From Bog-756 sp963713625 (GTDB taxonomy: Bacteria > Actinomycetota > Acidimicrobiia > Acidimicrobiales > RAAP-2): a stretch of DNA of 64,000 nucleotides. Of this stretch, positions 41,739-51,532 are shown in pieces. Below the pieces are notes generated by a model, which did not search any database, had not been told where the DNA came from, and worked only from the letters and a program-made list of their open reading frames with translations. The position numbers were made by a program, and so were the translations under genes. The stretch spans positions 496,001-560,000 of the forward strand of contig CAVQMN010000004.1 of assembly GCA_963713625.1 (NCBI GenBank). Reading direction: 5' to 3'. Position 1 is the first letter of the stretch; every line of letters begins with the position of its first letter.

Positions 41739-43226
41739 TTATGCAGTCAGCTTGATCACCGTGTTGGCCGTAAAGTTCGTGACCCAGACGTCCGTGCCGT
41801 CCGAGGAGACGCCACCGAGTAAACCCGGGCCTAGATAAAGAGTATTGACGAGGGATCCCGTTGAGGCGGTGATTTCGCTCACACCCTCACCTGCAGTCAC
41901 CCAGACATGGGTGCCATCCGACGAGATATTGCCGGCGCTGGGGACCGAGATGCTTCGGACAATGGCCCCTGTGGATGCGTCGATCTCGCTGACTGTGCCG
42001 TTGTTGTTCGAAGCCCACACATGGGTGCCGTCCGATGAGATGGACAGCGGGCTCTTGCCCAGGTTGATGGTGCGGACCAACGAGCCGTCAGACGTATTGA
42101 GCTCCGTCACTGAGTTGCCGCCTGAGTTCGCCACCCACACATGGGTGCTGTCCGCAGAGACTGCATCCGGGTAAACACCGGTATCGAACACGTTCACGAG
42201 ATCCCCAGTGGAGGCATCGATCTCCCAGACGAGTTTGTTCACGAGATCAGCCACCCAGACGCTGGTGCCGTTCGAAGAGATGCCGTCAGGCTGCGGGGTC
42301 TGATCGAATCCCATGGGGAGGTCGATGGTGTTGACGACAGAACTGGTGGAAGCGTCGATCTCAGTGACCGAAGCGCCGCTGTAGTTCGCCACCCACACAT
42401 CGGTGCCATCCGAGGACACTGCCACCGGATCGTTGCCAACAGGGATCGTGGCCAGCACCGCGTCGGTTGTAGCGTCGATTTCCGTAACCGTGTCGGCTGA
42501 AGAGTTCGCGACCCACACATCGGTGCCATCTGAGGAGACTGCTTCGGGCTCCGTGCCGACAGAGACGGTACGGGTGCTGAACGAGCCAGGTGTGACGGGT
42601 TCCGATGGTGCCGAAGCCGCCCCCGTACCTTTGGCATTGGTAGCGGTCACTTTGAATGTATAGCGAGTGCCGTTGCTCAATCCGGTCACAGTGCACGAAT
42701 CTGCACTCGTCGTGCAGGTCTTGGACCCAGGCGTAGATGTTGCCGTGTAGTGGCTGATGGCACTCCCATTGGTGACCGCTGGGGCCCAGTCCACCAACGC
42801 CTTTCCACTTGAGGCGGACGCTCCCACCTCCGTGGGGGCCAGTGGGACACCCGGCTTCACCGTGATGTGAGCCGAAGCAGCGCCGAACCCCTTCGAGTTC
42901 TTGGCTTTGACCGTGACCGTGTAGGTGGTGCCGTTGGTCAGGCTATGGACCGTGCACGTTTTGGTACCTGTTGTGGTGCATGTCTTTGTCCCGGGAGTGG
43001 CCGTCACCGTGTAGCCAGTGATCGCACTGCCGCCGTCACTGGTTGGAGCATTCCACTTGACGACGGCCGTCCCATTTCCTGGGGTCGCTGACACTCCTGT
43101 CGGCGCACCGGGGACGGTGACCGACGCATAGGCCGCAGGCGCTGAAGCACAGACTGCTAATGCGAGCGCACCTACCGCCGACAATGCAAACAGCACCAAC
43201 CGCTTCGATTGCAATCGTTCCGCCAT
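41739..43226 (-). CDS. Secreted protein with two Fn3 domains and a YVTN-type beta-propeller
   Basis: 495 residues; ATG 43226 with GGAAGGG 7 nt upstream. Signal peptide LVLFALSAVGALALAVCASA. Two fibronectin type III domains follow (VPGAPTGVSATPGNGTAVV and PLAPTEVGASASSGKALV, each with GTKTCTT/GSKTCTT loops and NGTTYTVTV/NGTRYTFKV). About six propeller blades then carry SSDGTDVWVANSSADTVTEI-type motifs. It is probably an extracellular adhesion or scaffold protein with no enzymatic residues seen. The same blade type survives as a relic at 18543-18890. Bases 41503-41738 past its stop show nothing. Confidence 0.88.
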   Translation of the reverse strand: MAERLQSKRLVLFALSAVGALALAVCASAPAAYASVTVPGAPTGVSATPGNGTAVVKWNAPTSDGGSAITGYTVTATPGTKTCTTTGTKTCTVHSLTNGTTYTVTVKAKNSKGFGAASAHITVKPGVPLAPTEVGASASSGKALVDWAPAVTNGSAISHYTATSTPGSKTCTTSADSCTVTGLSNGTRYTFKVTATNAKGTGAASAPSEPVTPGSFSTRTVSVGTEPEAVSSDGTDVWVANSSADTVTEIDATTDAVLATIPVGNDPVAVSSDGTDVWVANYSGASVTEIDASTSSVVNTIDLPMGFDQTPQPDGISSNGTSVWVADLVNKLVWEIDASTGDLVNVFDTGVYPDAVSADSTHVWVANSGGNSVTELNTSDGSLVRTINLGKSPLSISSDGTHVWASNNNGTVSEIDASTGAIVRSISVPSAGNISSDGTHVWVTAGEGVSEITASTGSLVNTLYLGPGLLGGVSSDGTDVWVTNFTANTVIKLTA

Positions 43227-43621
43227 CACCACACCCTTCCGCCAAAATCCGATCTTTCACACTTATCACGACATCCGATACTGAGCAAGCGGTCAACTGC
43301 CCTGCCGGCCTATAACGCCTTCGATTCGAGCCGCAGTCGGTGGTGGGTCGGCAACATGCGGTGACTATTCGCTACCGCTCGGTGACAAGAAAGGGGGCCC
43401 GCGTCAACCGGACCGGTTCCACCAGGCCGAAGCTCTTTCCGCCGGACAATCGTTCTCAGACTCGCGCCCACCATGGCGAGGTCACGCCTGATGGTCTCAG
43501 CTTAACGGCTGAGGACGTCGGGGCACACTCGCAGCACCACCGAACTACAAGTTTGATCCACATCAGTTCCAGCCCGCCGACCCGTCAGTCGGTGCGGATA
43601 CTCTTCGCTGCGTCGTAGCGA
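43227..43621. other. Gap holding one CTCAGC-type repeat
   Basis: 395 bp between two leftward genes. No protein-like frame. Contains the inverted repeat at 43496-43513; otherwise I see nothing. Confidence 0.5.
43496..43513. repeat. CTCAGC-type inverted repeat
   Basis: CTCAGC-TTAACG-GCTGAG followed by GACGTCG, the same trailing word as after the copy at 315-335. Confidence 0.72.
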
Positions 43622-46600
43622 TCAAGGCTTCGGCGGAGGAGCGCCGACCCGGTACTGATACGGGAAGGCGGCGACATCACTGGCGCTGGGCGAGATCCCC
43701 GGTTGAGAGTTCTGGGTGACATTGGCATCGGACGGCGAGAAGTCGTCGATGTAGAGGGTGCCACTCACCGTGCTCCCGATCGAGCCCGACGGCGTGATTG
43801 TGACTGAAAGGTCGGCCGTCTGACCTGGGTCGACGACAACGGCCTTGAGCGGTGCGGAAAGGTCGGTACTGGCCAGCCACAGGTCGCCGGTTGTCGACGT
43901 GACGGCCGGGTCGAATGCGGCGGTGACGGCGGACAGAGACGTCTCCGCCTTGACCGGCGGCGAACCTTTCACCCCGTCGGGTCCATCCTGGAACGGCGTG
44001 ATGATCCAGTCCCCGGGAGCGATGAACGCCGCGCTGTAGGAACCGCTGGCCGAGTCACCGAAGGGTGCAGAGGAGGAGATCAGGTCGGGGTCTCCGAACG
44101 CCCATGAGTAGTCGAAGAAGATCGGCCGTTTCGCCGATGCCGCGGCGGTGATCGAGGTCGTGTGGCTCGGGACCAGGTACTGGGGCACGGTGGTCGAAGG
44201 CACCGGGACGGTCACCGCTGATCCGGTAGAACTGACCAGGCTCAGCTGAACCGACTGGTTGAGTCGTGCGTCGACGAAGTAGGCCTCGGGAGTGGTGCCC
44301 GGGTTGGTCACCTTCACGTGGACCACCGTCACCTTCCCGGCGGGTAGGGACGTGGACGGCGAGTCGGGTAGGCACGACACGCTGTCCGGTGCCGGGGTCC
44401 GGTCCAGGGTGACGCTGAACGGCTGCGTGAGGGCGGTGCCGGCCACTTGGTTGTAGAAGTTGATGACCAACGTCCAGAGCCCCGGATCGGGGCGTAGGAC
44501 ATGGAGCTGGGTCCCGAGTTGGGGCACCAGGGCGGTCCCGCTCGCCGCAGTTGTCGCCAGCATGTTGCTGGCTGTCGATGCGGCCTCACCGGTGACCGGG
44601 TCGATCAGTTCGGCCAGAAAGGTGTTCGTGGCATTGGGCGTGGTGATCTCAGCGTTGAGCACCGGGGTCCCAGCTGGGATCGACACCTCGTAGTACGCGG
44701 TCTGACCGGAGTTGAATTGCCGTCCATTCCCCCCGGTCAGGACACCCGTGAACGTCGAGGACGGGTTTGGGGTCGGCACCAGCGAGCGGAGAGTGACGGG
44801 GATGGTGGTCACTGCGGCAAATGACGGACCGCCATGGTCGGTGAGCACCACGGACCCCGACTCGTCCCCCGGCTGGTCCGGGGTGGCGACATCCAAGGTG
44901 AACGACTTGGAGCCACCCGGTGGAAGGGTGAGCAGTGACGCGGACAGGCTGCCGAAACCGACCCAACTTGCCGTGCGCGCCCCGAATTTGACCGGACCGA
45001 CCGTTCCCCCCTCGGAGGACGGGTTGCCGAAGACGAGGGCCGTCCAGGTACCAGGGGCGGGATTGGCGACCTGGGCATCGCTGTAATTGCCGGTGCCCTG
45101 CGGGCTGCTGGTCTCGGCCAACTGTCCGGACGGTGAGAAAAGACTGATGTTGAGGGCCGCGTTGTAATCCGTGGACGGGCCCGCTCCTCGATAGGCGATC
45201 GATGTGTCGAGCCGGGCCTGGCCGGGTGGTTCGGTGAACTTCACCACACCGACGTCGTCGGTCGCGTCAGCCAGGGTGACGGTGGTGTCACTCAAGCTCC
45301 GATACGTGCCGAGCGTTCGGCTTGCCAGTCCCACGGTGGCCGTCCCACTACCGTCATTGCTCAGCGTGTCGGTGAACGTCTGGTCGCTGCCCGGCTCCCC
45401 GACGGCGTTCAGCTGGGTGGAGCCCTTCAGGATGGCTGTTCCGCTGGATGGTGCGCTGGTGCCCGGGTAGGAGGCCGCCGCCTCGACGGCCTGATAGGCG
45501 TCGAGTAGACCCGCTCCCTGCTGATCGGCGGGTGCGCCAATGTTCTCTGCGGTCGACACGATGATCCGCTTGACCACTGCTGGAGATGGCACCGAGCCAT
45601 GGTGGGACTTGGCGTAGGCCTGGATGACCAGAGCGGCAACCCCGGCGGTCAGAGGGGACGACTCACTGGTCCCTCCGGTCAACTCGACCGGCGAGCCCTG
45701 ACCGGCGAAGTTCGTGCAGTCGGCGTACTTTGCCGGATCAGGGGTGCACAGTGCCCAGTTGCTGTCGCCGGGAGCAACGAGATCAACGGTGTGCCCGGAC
45801 TGGTCGAACCCACCCGAGCTGAGTCCGCTGATGTTGTCGTTGAGCCAACCGGTGACGCCGGGGAGGGTGATCCCCGCCAGTCCTGACTGGGCGAAGGCCC
45901 GGTAGGTGGTCGAGGCTCCGACCGATATGACGGCGGGATCGGTGGCCGGGGACCCGATGGTGTCAGCTGCCCCCGAATCGCCACTGGAGACCGAGACGGT
46001 CACGCCGGCAGCCACCGCGGCCTCATTGGCCATGTCGGTGAGATCGAGACTCGCACGGTCGGGAAAGGGGTTGGAGCCGAACGATTCGTTGATCACATTC
46101 ACATGGTCGACATTGACCGCATAATTGATCGCTTCGAGGAACACCGAGTTGAACGCCACCGGCGCAGCTCCGAACACGTTCAACCCGACCAGGCTCGCCC
46201 CGGGGGCGACGCCGAGGATGCGGATATTGCACGGTCTGTCGAGCCCGACGGCGTAATTGGCGACGTTGTAGGTCTCCCGGCCTTGGGCGGCGATCGAACT
46301 CGCATCGAGGAAGGCCTCGCCGCCGTCCTGGGGCGATCCGGTTCCGGTCCCGCTGAAGTCCCGGTAGTCGATGAAGACGTGTTGACCGTTGGCCCGGATG
46401 AAATCCGGATTGTCGGTGTCGATCCCGTCGGCGATGAACGCTACCTTCACGCCTGCGCCGTTGTAGCCGAGGGCCTGGGCGGATTGGCCTTGCCCTGATT
46501 GTGTGGCGGCGTGGATGTCTTCGATCGCCTGGGGATCCAGTTGCACCTGGCTGCCTGTCGTGCATGCACCCGGGAGCGGGGAGATACCGCTTGCCTTCGT

Positions 46601-47032
46601 CCGGGACAGGACAGGCAAGGAAGGGGTCACGGGAATCACCTCGTCGGGGACGACCTCCCGCACGGCCGGATTGGCCGTGAGGCGGGTCGCTTCTCCCGGC
46701 GATACTGTCGCCGACACGGCATTGATGATCTGGAAGCGCTTGACCTGGCGGGCTCCGGTTTGGGCAAGCTCATGGACGACACCGGCCTGAACCTGACCGA
46801 CGGCCGCGGCACGGTCAGTTGCGTTGCGGGGCGAGTCCGGAGTTGCCGGCAGTTGATTCTTGAAGACCACGATGACCTTGTCCGTGACATTGGCCGAAAG
46901 GGCCTGAGCCTGAGCGGCCGTCAAGGGAGCCTGTCCGGAGGCAGCCGCCGCTGCTCCGGCCACTCGGGGCAGTCCTCCGACGGCCACCGGTAGCAGCAGT
47001 GCGACAGTAGCGAGGCCCAGCCAGCGTTTCAT
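43622..47032 (-). CDS. Secreted S8/S53-superfamily peptidase with sedolisin-type catalytic residues
   Basis: 1136 residues. Signal peptide 1-29, then an inhibitor I9-like prodomain (DKVIVVFKNQLPATPDSPRN near 51-70). In the catalytic domain (about 190-520) the subtilisin His motif is absent: at that place stands GGEAFLDASSIAAQG with E239-x3-D243, the sedolisin Glu/Asp pair. The oxyanion segment is VSSGDSGAAD with D352 instead of the subtilisin Asn, and the nucleophile is S456 in TGGTSESSP. D202 (ADGID) resembles the subtilisin Asp. The C-terminal 600 residues are beta-rich domains. Probably an extracellular endopeptidase of the serine-carboxyl type, active at low pH. No cell-wall anchor seen. 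Confidence 0.85.
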   Translation of the reverse strand: MKRWLGLATVALLLPVAVGGLPRVAGAAAAASGQAPLTAAQAQALSANVTDKVIVVFKNQLPATPDSPRNATDRAAAVGQVQAGVVHELAQTGARQVKRFQIINAVSATVSPGEATRLTANPAVREVVPDEVIPVTPSLPVLSRTKASGISPLPGACTTGSQVQLDPQAIEDIHAATQSGQGQSAQALGYNGAGVKVAFIADGIDTDNPDFIRANGQHVFIDYRDFSGTGTGSPQDGGEAFLDASSIAAQGRETYNVANYAVGLDRPCNIRILGVAPGASLVGLNVFGAAPVAFNSVFLEAINYAVNVDHVNVINESFGSNPFPDRASLDLTDMANEAAVAAGVTVSVSSGDSGAADTIGSPATDPAVISVGASTTYRAFAQSGLAGITLPGVTGWLNDNISGLSSGGFDQSGHTVDLVAPGDSNWALCTPDPAKYADCTNFAGQGSPVELTGGTSESSPLTAGVAALVIQAYAKSHHGSVPSPAVVKRIIVSTAENIGAPADQQGAGLLDAYQAVEAAASYPGTSAPSSGTAILKGSTQLNAVGEPGSDQTFTDTLSNDGSGTATVGLASRTLGTYRSLSDTTVTLADATDDVGVVKFTEPPGQARLDTSIAYRGAGPSTDYNAALNISLFSPSGQLAETSSPQGTGNYSDAQVANPAPGTWTALVFGNPSSEGGTVGPVKFGARTASWVGFGSLSASLLTLPPGGSKSFTLDVATPDQPGDESGSVVLTDHGGPSFAAVTTIPVTLRSLVPTPNPSSTFTGVLTGGNGRQFNSGQTAYYEVSIPAGTPVLNAEITTPNATNTFLAELIDPVTGEAASTASNMLATTAASGTALVPQLGTQLHVLRPDPGLWTLVINFYNQVAGTALTQPFSVTLDRTPAPDSVSCLPDSPSTSLPAGKVTVVHVKVTNPGTTPEAYFVDARLNQSVQLSLVSSTGSAVTVPVPSTTVPQYLVPSHTTSITAAASAKRPIFFDYSWAFGDPDLISSSAPFGDSASGSYSAAFIAPGDWIITPFQDGPDGVKGSPPVKAETSLSAVTAAFDPAVTSTTGDLWLASTDLSAPLKAVVVDPGQTADLSVTITPSGSIGSTVSGTLYIDDFSPSDANVTQNSQPGISPSASDVAAFPYQYRVGAPPPKP

Positions 47033-47247
47033 TTTGTTTCCCCTTCCCCAGTGCCTCCCAGGATCCTATGACCACGGAATCGGACCAACAAGTTCCAGCA
47101 CGGACCGGTTGATGATTGTCCAGAAGCCTCAGGTCTGAAGTTCCGTACCGAGCGCCTTGGTTGCTTCAACATGTTTCGTTCGCCGGACCGACCGCCATCG
47201 CAACCTCATCCTCAACCTCTGAACTGAGCGGTTCGTGCCTGCCGGTC

Positions 47248-47266
47248 CTCAGCTCGTCAGGCTGAG
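47248..47266. repeat. CTCAGC-type inverted repeat
   Basis: CTCAGC-TCGTCAG-GCTGAG, near-identical to 39066-39084; preceded by GTGCCT as in that copy. Confidence 0.7.
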
Positions 47267-47382
47267 AGTTGAGCTGGCGCAGCTGGTGGTCTCGATGGCT
47301 CCATGTATCCGTTGCCCGCACGGTGTCGTGGTGATGTTCCGCCGTCTTGACGCCATTACCAAATCCCGTGACCGCGCCTGTC

Positions 47383-47395
47383 CTGCTCCGAGCAG
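47383..47395. promoter_or_regulatory. 13-bp inverted repeat upstream of the second TetR-like gene
   Basis: CTGCTC-C-GAGCAG, perfect arms, 88 bp before the TTG start. Possible operator; it differs from the site of the paralogue at 21935. Confidence 0.35.
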
Positions 47396-47482
47396 TCGCT
47401 CGCTCTAGTATTCCGGCAGGATGAGCCGGGTGAAGGTTCACGTCGAGAAGACTGATTGCACCGAGCTGCAGAGGAGTGGCTC

Positions 47483-48298
47483 TTGACGGCGACTCGTCGA
47501 TCGAGACTGAGCCGGGATCTCCTATTCGCCCTGTTCGTGGAGGCGGGCCGAGAGATTCTGCGCACCGAGGGATTGGGGTCGATCGGCGAGGTACTGACGT
47601 TCCGGCGCGTTGCCGACCGGGTCGAGGCGACTGCAGGGATACGGGTGACGCGGGGTTCGATTATCGGCCGGATCTGGGCCAGCCTGTTCGACTACCACAC
47701 TGATGTGCTGGTGGCGATCGCCACTGACGAAGGCAATTCAGAACTTGAAGATGTCACAACCCTGCTGAACTCGATCGTTGCGACCGTGGACACCACCACG
47801 TTGGCGTCGAGATGGTCCACCGTGCATGAACTGTGCCGGGTTGGGGCTGCGGCCACGATGGACTCGCTGAGCCGGGATCGTGACTGGTCGATGTGGATCG
47901 GTGTCTGGGCGATCACCGGAGTGGGGACGACGAGACACCGCAGGGTGGAAGAAGCTCTGAGACAGTCGTACCTCTCTGCGACAGCGCACATGGCGGACGT
48001 CTACGAGCGGGTCATGGCGTTTGTCGGCTTCCGCCCACGCCCCGGGCTGACGGTGCGCCAATTCGCGATCGCTGTCGCCGCGCTGACCGAGGGGTGCGTG
48101 CTTCGGAACCGCGTCGACACAGAAGAGATGAAAGGGATCTGGCGTACCAGCGAACCGGGCGGAGAGGCCAGGGAATGGACCCTCTTCGGCCTGGCACTCG
48201 ACGCGCTGACACGAGAATTCTTCGAACCAGACCCTCACTGGGTTCCGCCGGGCCAAGGAGCAACGCTTATCTCGGCGTCAACCGAGCGGGAACGTTAG
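47483..48298 (+). CDS. TetR-like transcriptional regulator, paralogue
   Basis: 271 residues. TTG 47483 is favoured because AGAGGAG ends about 7 nt upstream; the frame is open further up. RDLLFALFVEAGREILRTEG is the TetR first helix, VLTFRRVADRVEATAGIRVT with SIIGRIWASLFDYHTDVLV covers the HTH, and the ligand domain ends LRNRVDTEEMKGIW and EWTLFGLALDALTREFFEPDP. Paralogue of 21052-21816 with matching blocks throughout. It precedes a large secreted beta-helix gene and is divergent from the peptidase gene; either could be its target, which I cannot tell from sequence. Confidence 0.84.
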   Translation: MTATRRSRLSRDLLFALFVEAGREILRTEGLGSIGEVLTFRRVADRVEATAGIRVTRGSIIGRIWASLFDYHTDVLVAIATDEGNSELEDVTTLLNSIVATVDTTTLASRWSTVHELCRVGAAATMDSLSRDRDWSMWIGVWAITGVGTTRHRRVEEALRQSYLSATAHMADVYERVMAFVGFRPRPGLTVRQFAIAVAALTEGCVLRNRVDTEEMKGIWRTSEPGGEAREWTLFGLALDALTREFFEPDPHWVPPGQGATLISASTERER

Positions 48299-48538
48299 CT
48301 CAACCGCGACCTCGTTTGCGTCAATCTGTCGCTATTTTCTTGCGTCAAAAGGTCGCTAGTGCGCTTGCCTCGGAGGATTGAATTCGAGGGGTGGTGACCT
48401 TACAATCCCACCAGACGCCTCTCTGGGTAGTTGGCGGCGTTTGTGCATTCGAATAGCGGGCGATTGCTCAGACTGCTGGGCTTCGGCGGATTCAACCTGT
48501 CGTCGTCGGTGGCATCTCTGGCGAGGAGAGGTACAACG

Positions 48539-51475
48539 ATGAGTCCGACACAGCGGTCGAGATCCGTTCGCGAAGACGGAAACCGAAGGTGCATGCATGT
48601 ATGCCCAGATCTCGTGTCCCACGTCACGCGGATCGGCGCGGTGCTCGCCGGAACATGCCTGCTCCTCAGTGGACTCGCGGTAGTGGCCGTCTCCAATGCG
48701 GCCGGGGCCGCCGGAATCACGCTCTACGCGACCCCCATCGCTCAGGGTTTGGCCACATGTCTGTCCCCCGCCAATGCGTGCACGCTGAGCGATGCACTGT
48801 CAACGGCCATTGCCGGAGACACCATCGACCTTTTGGAATCGGGGACCGAAGGCGATTCTTCCTCGTATTACAGCGGCGGATTCACTGTCGATACCCCGGG
48901 GACCTCGGCCGGCGCGCCGATAACCATCCAGCCCGCCCCCGCGGTCTCCGACCCGATTTTGGATGGTGGCCATACCCAGGACGTCCTCACGGTGGGAACG
49001 GATGTCTACCTCAATCTGTCAGACCTCACCATCCAAGACGGTGGAGGGTCTTCCAACAACGGAGCGGGATTGACCAACACTTCGGGCGGAACGGTGAGCG
49101 TCACCCGCACGACCTTCTCGAACAACATCGCAACGAACGACGGCGGGGCCATCGACAACGGCGACTACGGAGGGGGCACGGCCACCCTCACGATCACCGG
49201 CTCCACGTTCGCGGACAATATTTCCAGTTTCAACGGAGGGGCAATCGACAACGCCGACGATGACGGGACCGGGGTCGTGACGGTGTCCAACTCGACGTTT
49301 ACCGGAAATACGGGCTACGACGGCGGTGCCATCGACAACGGTGACAGACGGGAAGCCCAGAGCACTCCCAGTACCGTGACGGTCACCGACTCGACCTTCT
49401 CCGGCAACACCTCGAACAACGACGGAGGGGCCATCGACAGTAGTGACGACGGTTCCGGAACAACGACCATCAGCGAATCAACGTTCTCGGGCAATATTGC
49501 TCAATCAAACGGAGGGGCCATCGACAATGGAGACCTCAACGACAATTACTTCCCCGGTGGACTGGGAACCCTCGACGTAGCGACTTCGACTTTCTCGGGG
49601 AACTTCGCCTCGTCGCATGGGCTGACCATCGACAGCGGTGATGATGGGGGAAGTGCTGCAGCCACTGTCGCCGCGAATGTATTTGCAGGAAGTTGTAGTC
49701 AGGCTGGAGGTACCTGGACCGATCAAGGCTACAACGTCGGCTCTGACGCCTCGTGCTTCAACGGCGGCACCGGTGACAACTCTTCGGCTGGCTCGAATCT
49801 GGCAAACCTGCTCGGGCCCCTCGCCGACAACGGGGGTTCCACCGAGACGACCTTGCTCCTGACCGGAAACCCGGCTATCGGGATCATTCCCGACCCGACA
49901 GCGGGACTGTGCCCCGTGGCCGCCGACCAACGGGGATTTCCGAGCCCCGCCAACCAACCATGTAACGCCGGTTCCTTGCAACCCGGCGTCGGTGCCACCT
50001 ACACCTGTGCCGTATCCGGTGTCCTCGGACCTACGAGCGTCCCGGTCGTTGTGGGCGCGTCCCCAGCCCCTCCTTCCAGCATCGATGCCGGTGGGACGTT
50101 CGAAATCACACCGGCCGCTCGGGTGACTATTCCGGCCTCGGTGATCAATCAGTTCATTGGAGCCGGAGCCACCTCCCTGACCGTCGCATCCCAGACCACC
50201 ACCCTCGATGGGCGGAGCTCGGTGGGAGGACCCCTGAGCGGAGCAGTCCAGCCGAACACCGAGTCCGCCTCGGCCTCCAACCTGCCCCTGAGCGACACCC
50301 TGGTGGCCAACACCCCCTATACCTTCAACACCACATACGATCCGGTCACCTTCCAGACCGGGCCGGCGACCGGAACCGTCGCTGTGACCCCCGGAGACGT
50401 CGACGCCGAAGTCACCTTCGTGATTGGGGGGACCCCAACTTCCGAATCGATGACCTGTACGCCACCATCCGGGGTGGGGGCCCTGGGCACAACGACGGTC
50501 AATGCACGAGCGGCCACCCCTGCCTTCCAGGTACCCACTGCCACCCCGCCTCTCCAGAACCAAATCAGTGCGGGCACCGACGGCGGGTGGGGGGCGACCA
50601 TCGCCAACACCTCGACGGTGCCGGTGACCGGGCTGTCGGCCACGGTGAGCGTGACCGACGGCGGGACTCCGCTGACCTTCGATCTGGCCGGTATGGCAGC
50701 TTCAGGGACCACCTGCAGCACGGCAGGAGCGGGCAAGCTGACCTGCTCGATCGGTGCGCTGGCCGAAGGAGCGACTGACACCCTCGACCTGCTGATCGAC
50801 ACCGCCGGCCTGGCCAACGGGGTCTCGATCACGGGTTCGGCCACCATCGACTCCTCCCATGCCGGGTCGCATTCCACCGCTCTCGGGGCCATCGGAGTGG
50901 TGGTGATCGAGGCCGGCAGCGGCGCCAAGGCAGTGGCCACCCCAGGAACCCCACTTTCCAGCACGACAAAGCCGCTGAAGTCGGCCAAGGCCAAGGTGTC
51001 GCTGACTCTGCCCACGGCCAAGATCGCCAAGAAGGCCAGTGGCGAAGCCGACGGGTCCCGTCCATTGGCTTCGGGCACCACCACCGTCAAGCCGCCCCCG
51101 GTGGCCGTGACCCTCGAGTCCCTGCCACCCTCGGCCGAACCGGCCCTGTGCCCACCGACCGGGGCCACCAGGTGCGAGGGCAACATCATTCAGGTGGTCG
51201 GCAACTTCTCGGCCTACACCAACAAAGAAGCCCCCATCGTCGCCGTCGTCCAGTTCTTCTACGGGTTACGCATCCCGGCAGGGACCGTCTACTTCTTGAA
51301 GCCCAACGGCAAGACCGTGGACAAGCTGTCGGCCTGCAAGAAGACCGCGAGTGGCTACGACACACCATGCCTTGCCAGTCCCGAGACCCACGGTGGCTCT
51401 GCTGCCCATGACAGCCTCTACGCCCAGGACACCGTCTACTTCACGGGCAACGATCCCGCCATGGGACGACGGTAG
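48539..51475 (+). CDS. Large secreted right-handed beta-helix protein
   Basis: 978 residues from ATG 48539 (GGAGAGG upstream; the open frame before it is not supported). Signal segment RIGAVLAGTCLLLSGLAVVAV near residue 35. Residues about 60-400 are parallel beta-helix repeats with the recurring STFSGNTSNNDGGAIDNGD pattern (S-x-F-x2-N-x5-GGAI), as in Pmp/autotransporter-like and choice-of-anchor passenger proteins. The remainder is Thr/Ser/Gly-rich with Ig-like segments (PNTESASASNLPLSDTLVAN; TSTVPVTGLSATVSV) and a C-terminal Cys-containing domain. Probable surface adhesin; no sortase motif seen. Confidence 0.85.
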   Translation: MSPTQRSRSVREDGNRRCMHVCPDLVSHVTRIGAVLAGTCLLLSGLAVVAVSNAAGAAGITLYATPIAQGLATCLSPANACTLSDALSTAIAGDTIDLLESGTEGDSSSYYSGGFTVDTPGTSAGAPITIQPAPAVSDPILDGGHTQDVLTVGTDVYLNLSDLTIQDGGGSSNNGAGLTNTSGGTVSVTRTTFSNNIATNDGGAIDNGDYGGGTATLTITGSTFADNISSFNGGAIDNADDDGTGVVTVSNSTFTGNTGYDGGAIDNGDRREAQSTPSTVTVTDSTFSGNTSNNDGGAIDSSDDGSGTTTISESTFSGNIAQSNGGAIDNGDLNDNYFPGGLGTLDVATSTFSGNFASSHGLTIDSGDDGGSAAATVAANVFAGSCSQAGGTWTDQGYNVGSDASCFNGGTGDNSSAGSNLANLLGPLADNGGSTETTLLLTGNPAIGIIPDPTAGLCPVAADQRGFPSPANQPCNAGSLQPGVGATYTCAVSGVLGPTSVPVVVGASPAPPSSIDAGGTFEITPAARVTIPASVINQFIGAGATSLTVASQTTTLDGRSSVGGPLSGAVQPNTESASASNLPLSDTLVANTPYTFNTTYDPVTFQTGPATGTVAVTPGDVDAEVTFVIGGTPTSESMTCTPPSGVGALGTTTVNARAATPAFQVPTATPPLQNQISAGTDGGWGATIANTSTVPVTGLSATVSVTDGGTPLTFDLAGMAASGTTCSTAGAGKLTCSIGALAEGATDTLDLLIDTAGLANGVSITGSATIDSSHAGSHSTALGAIGVVVIEAGSGAKAVATPGTPLSSTTKPLKSAKAKVSLTLPTAKIAKKASGEADGSRPLASGTTTVKPPPVAVTLESLPPSAEPALCPPTGATRCEGNIIQVVGNFSAYTNKEAPIVAVVQFFYGLRIPAGTVYFLKPNGKTVDKLSACKKTASGYDTPCLASPETHGGSAAHDSLYAQDTVYFTGNDPAMGRR

Positions 51476-51532
51476 ACGAGTCGGCCGGTCGAATCTCGAC
51501 CTTGCCATGGCGAACGCCGCGGTGACAGGACT

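Larger units (their letters stand above)
47033..47482. other. Divergent 450-bp intergenic region
   Basis: Between the peptidase (leftward) and the second TetR-like gene (rightward). Contains the CTCAGC-type repeat at 47248-47266 and the inverted repeat at 47383-47395. No protein-like frame. Confidence 0.55.
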
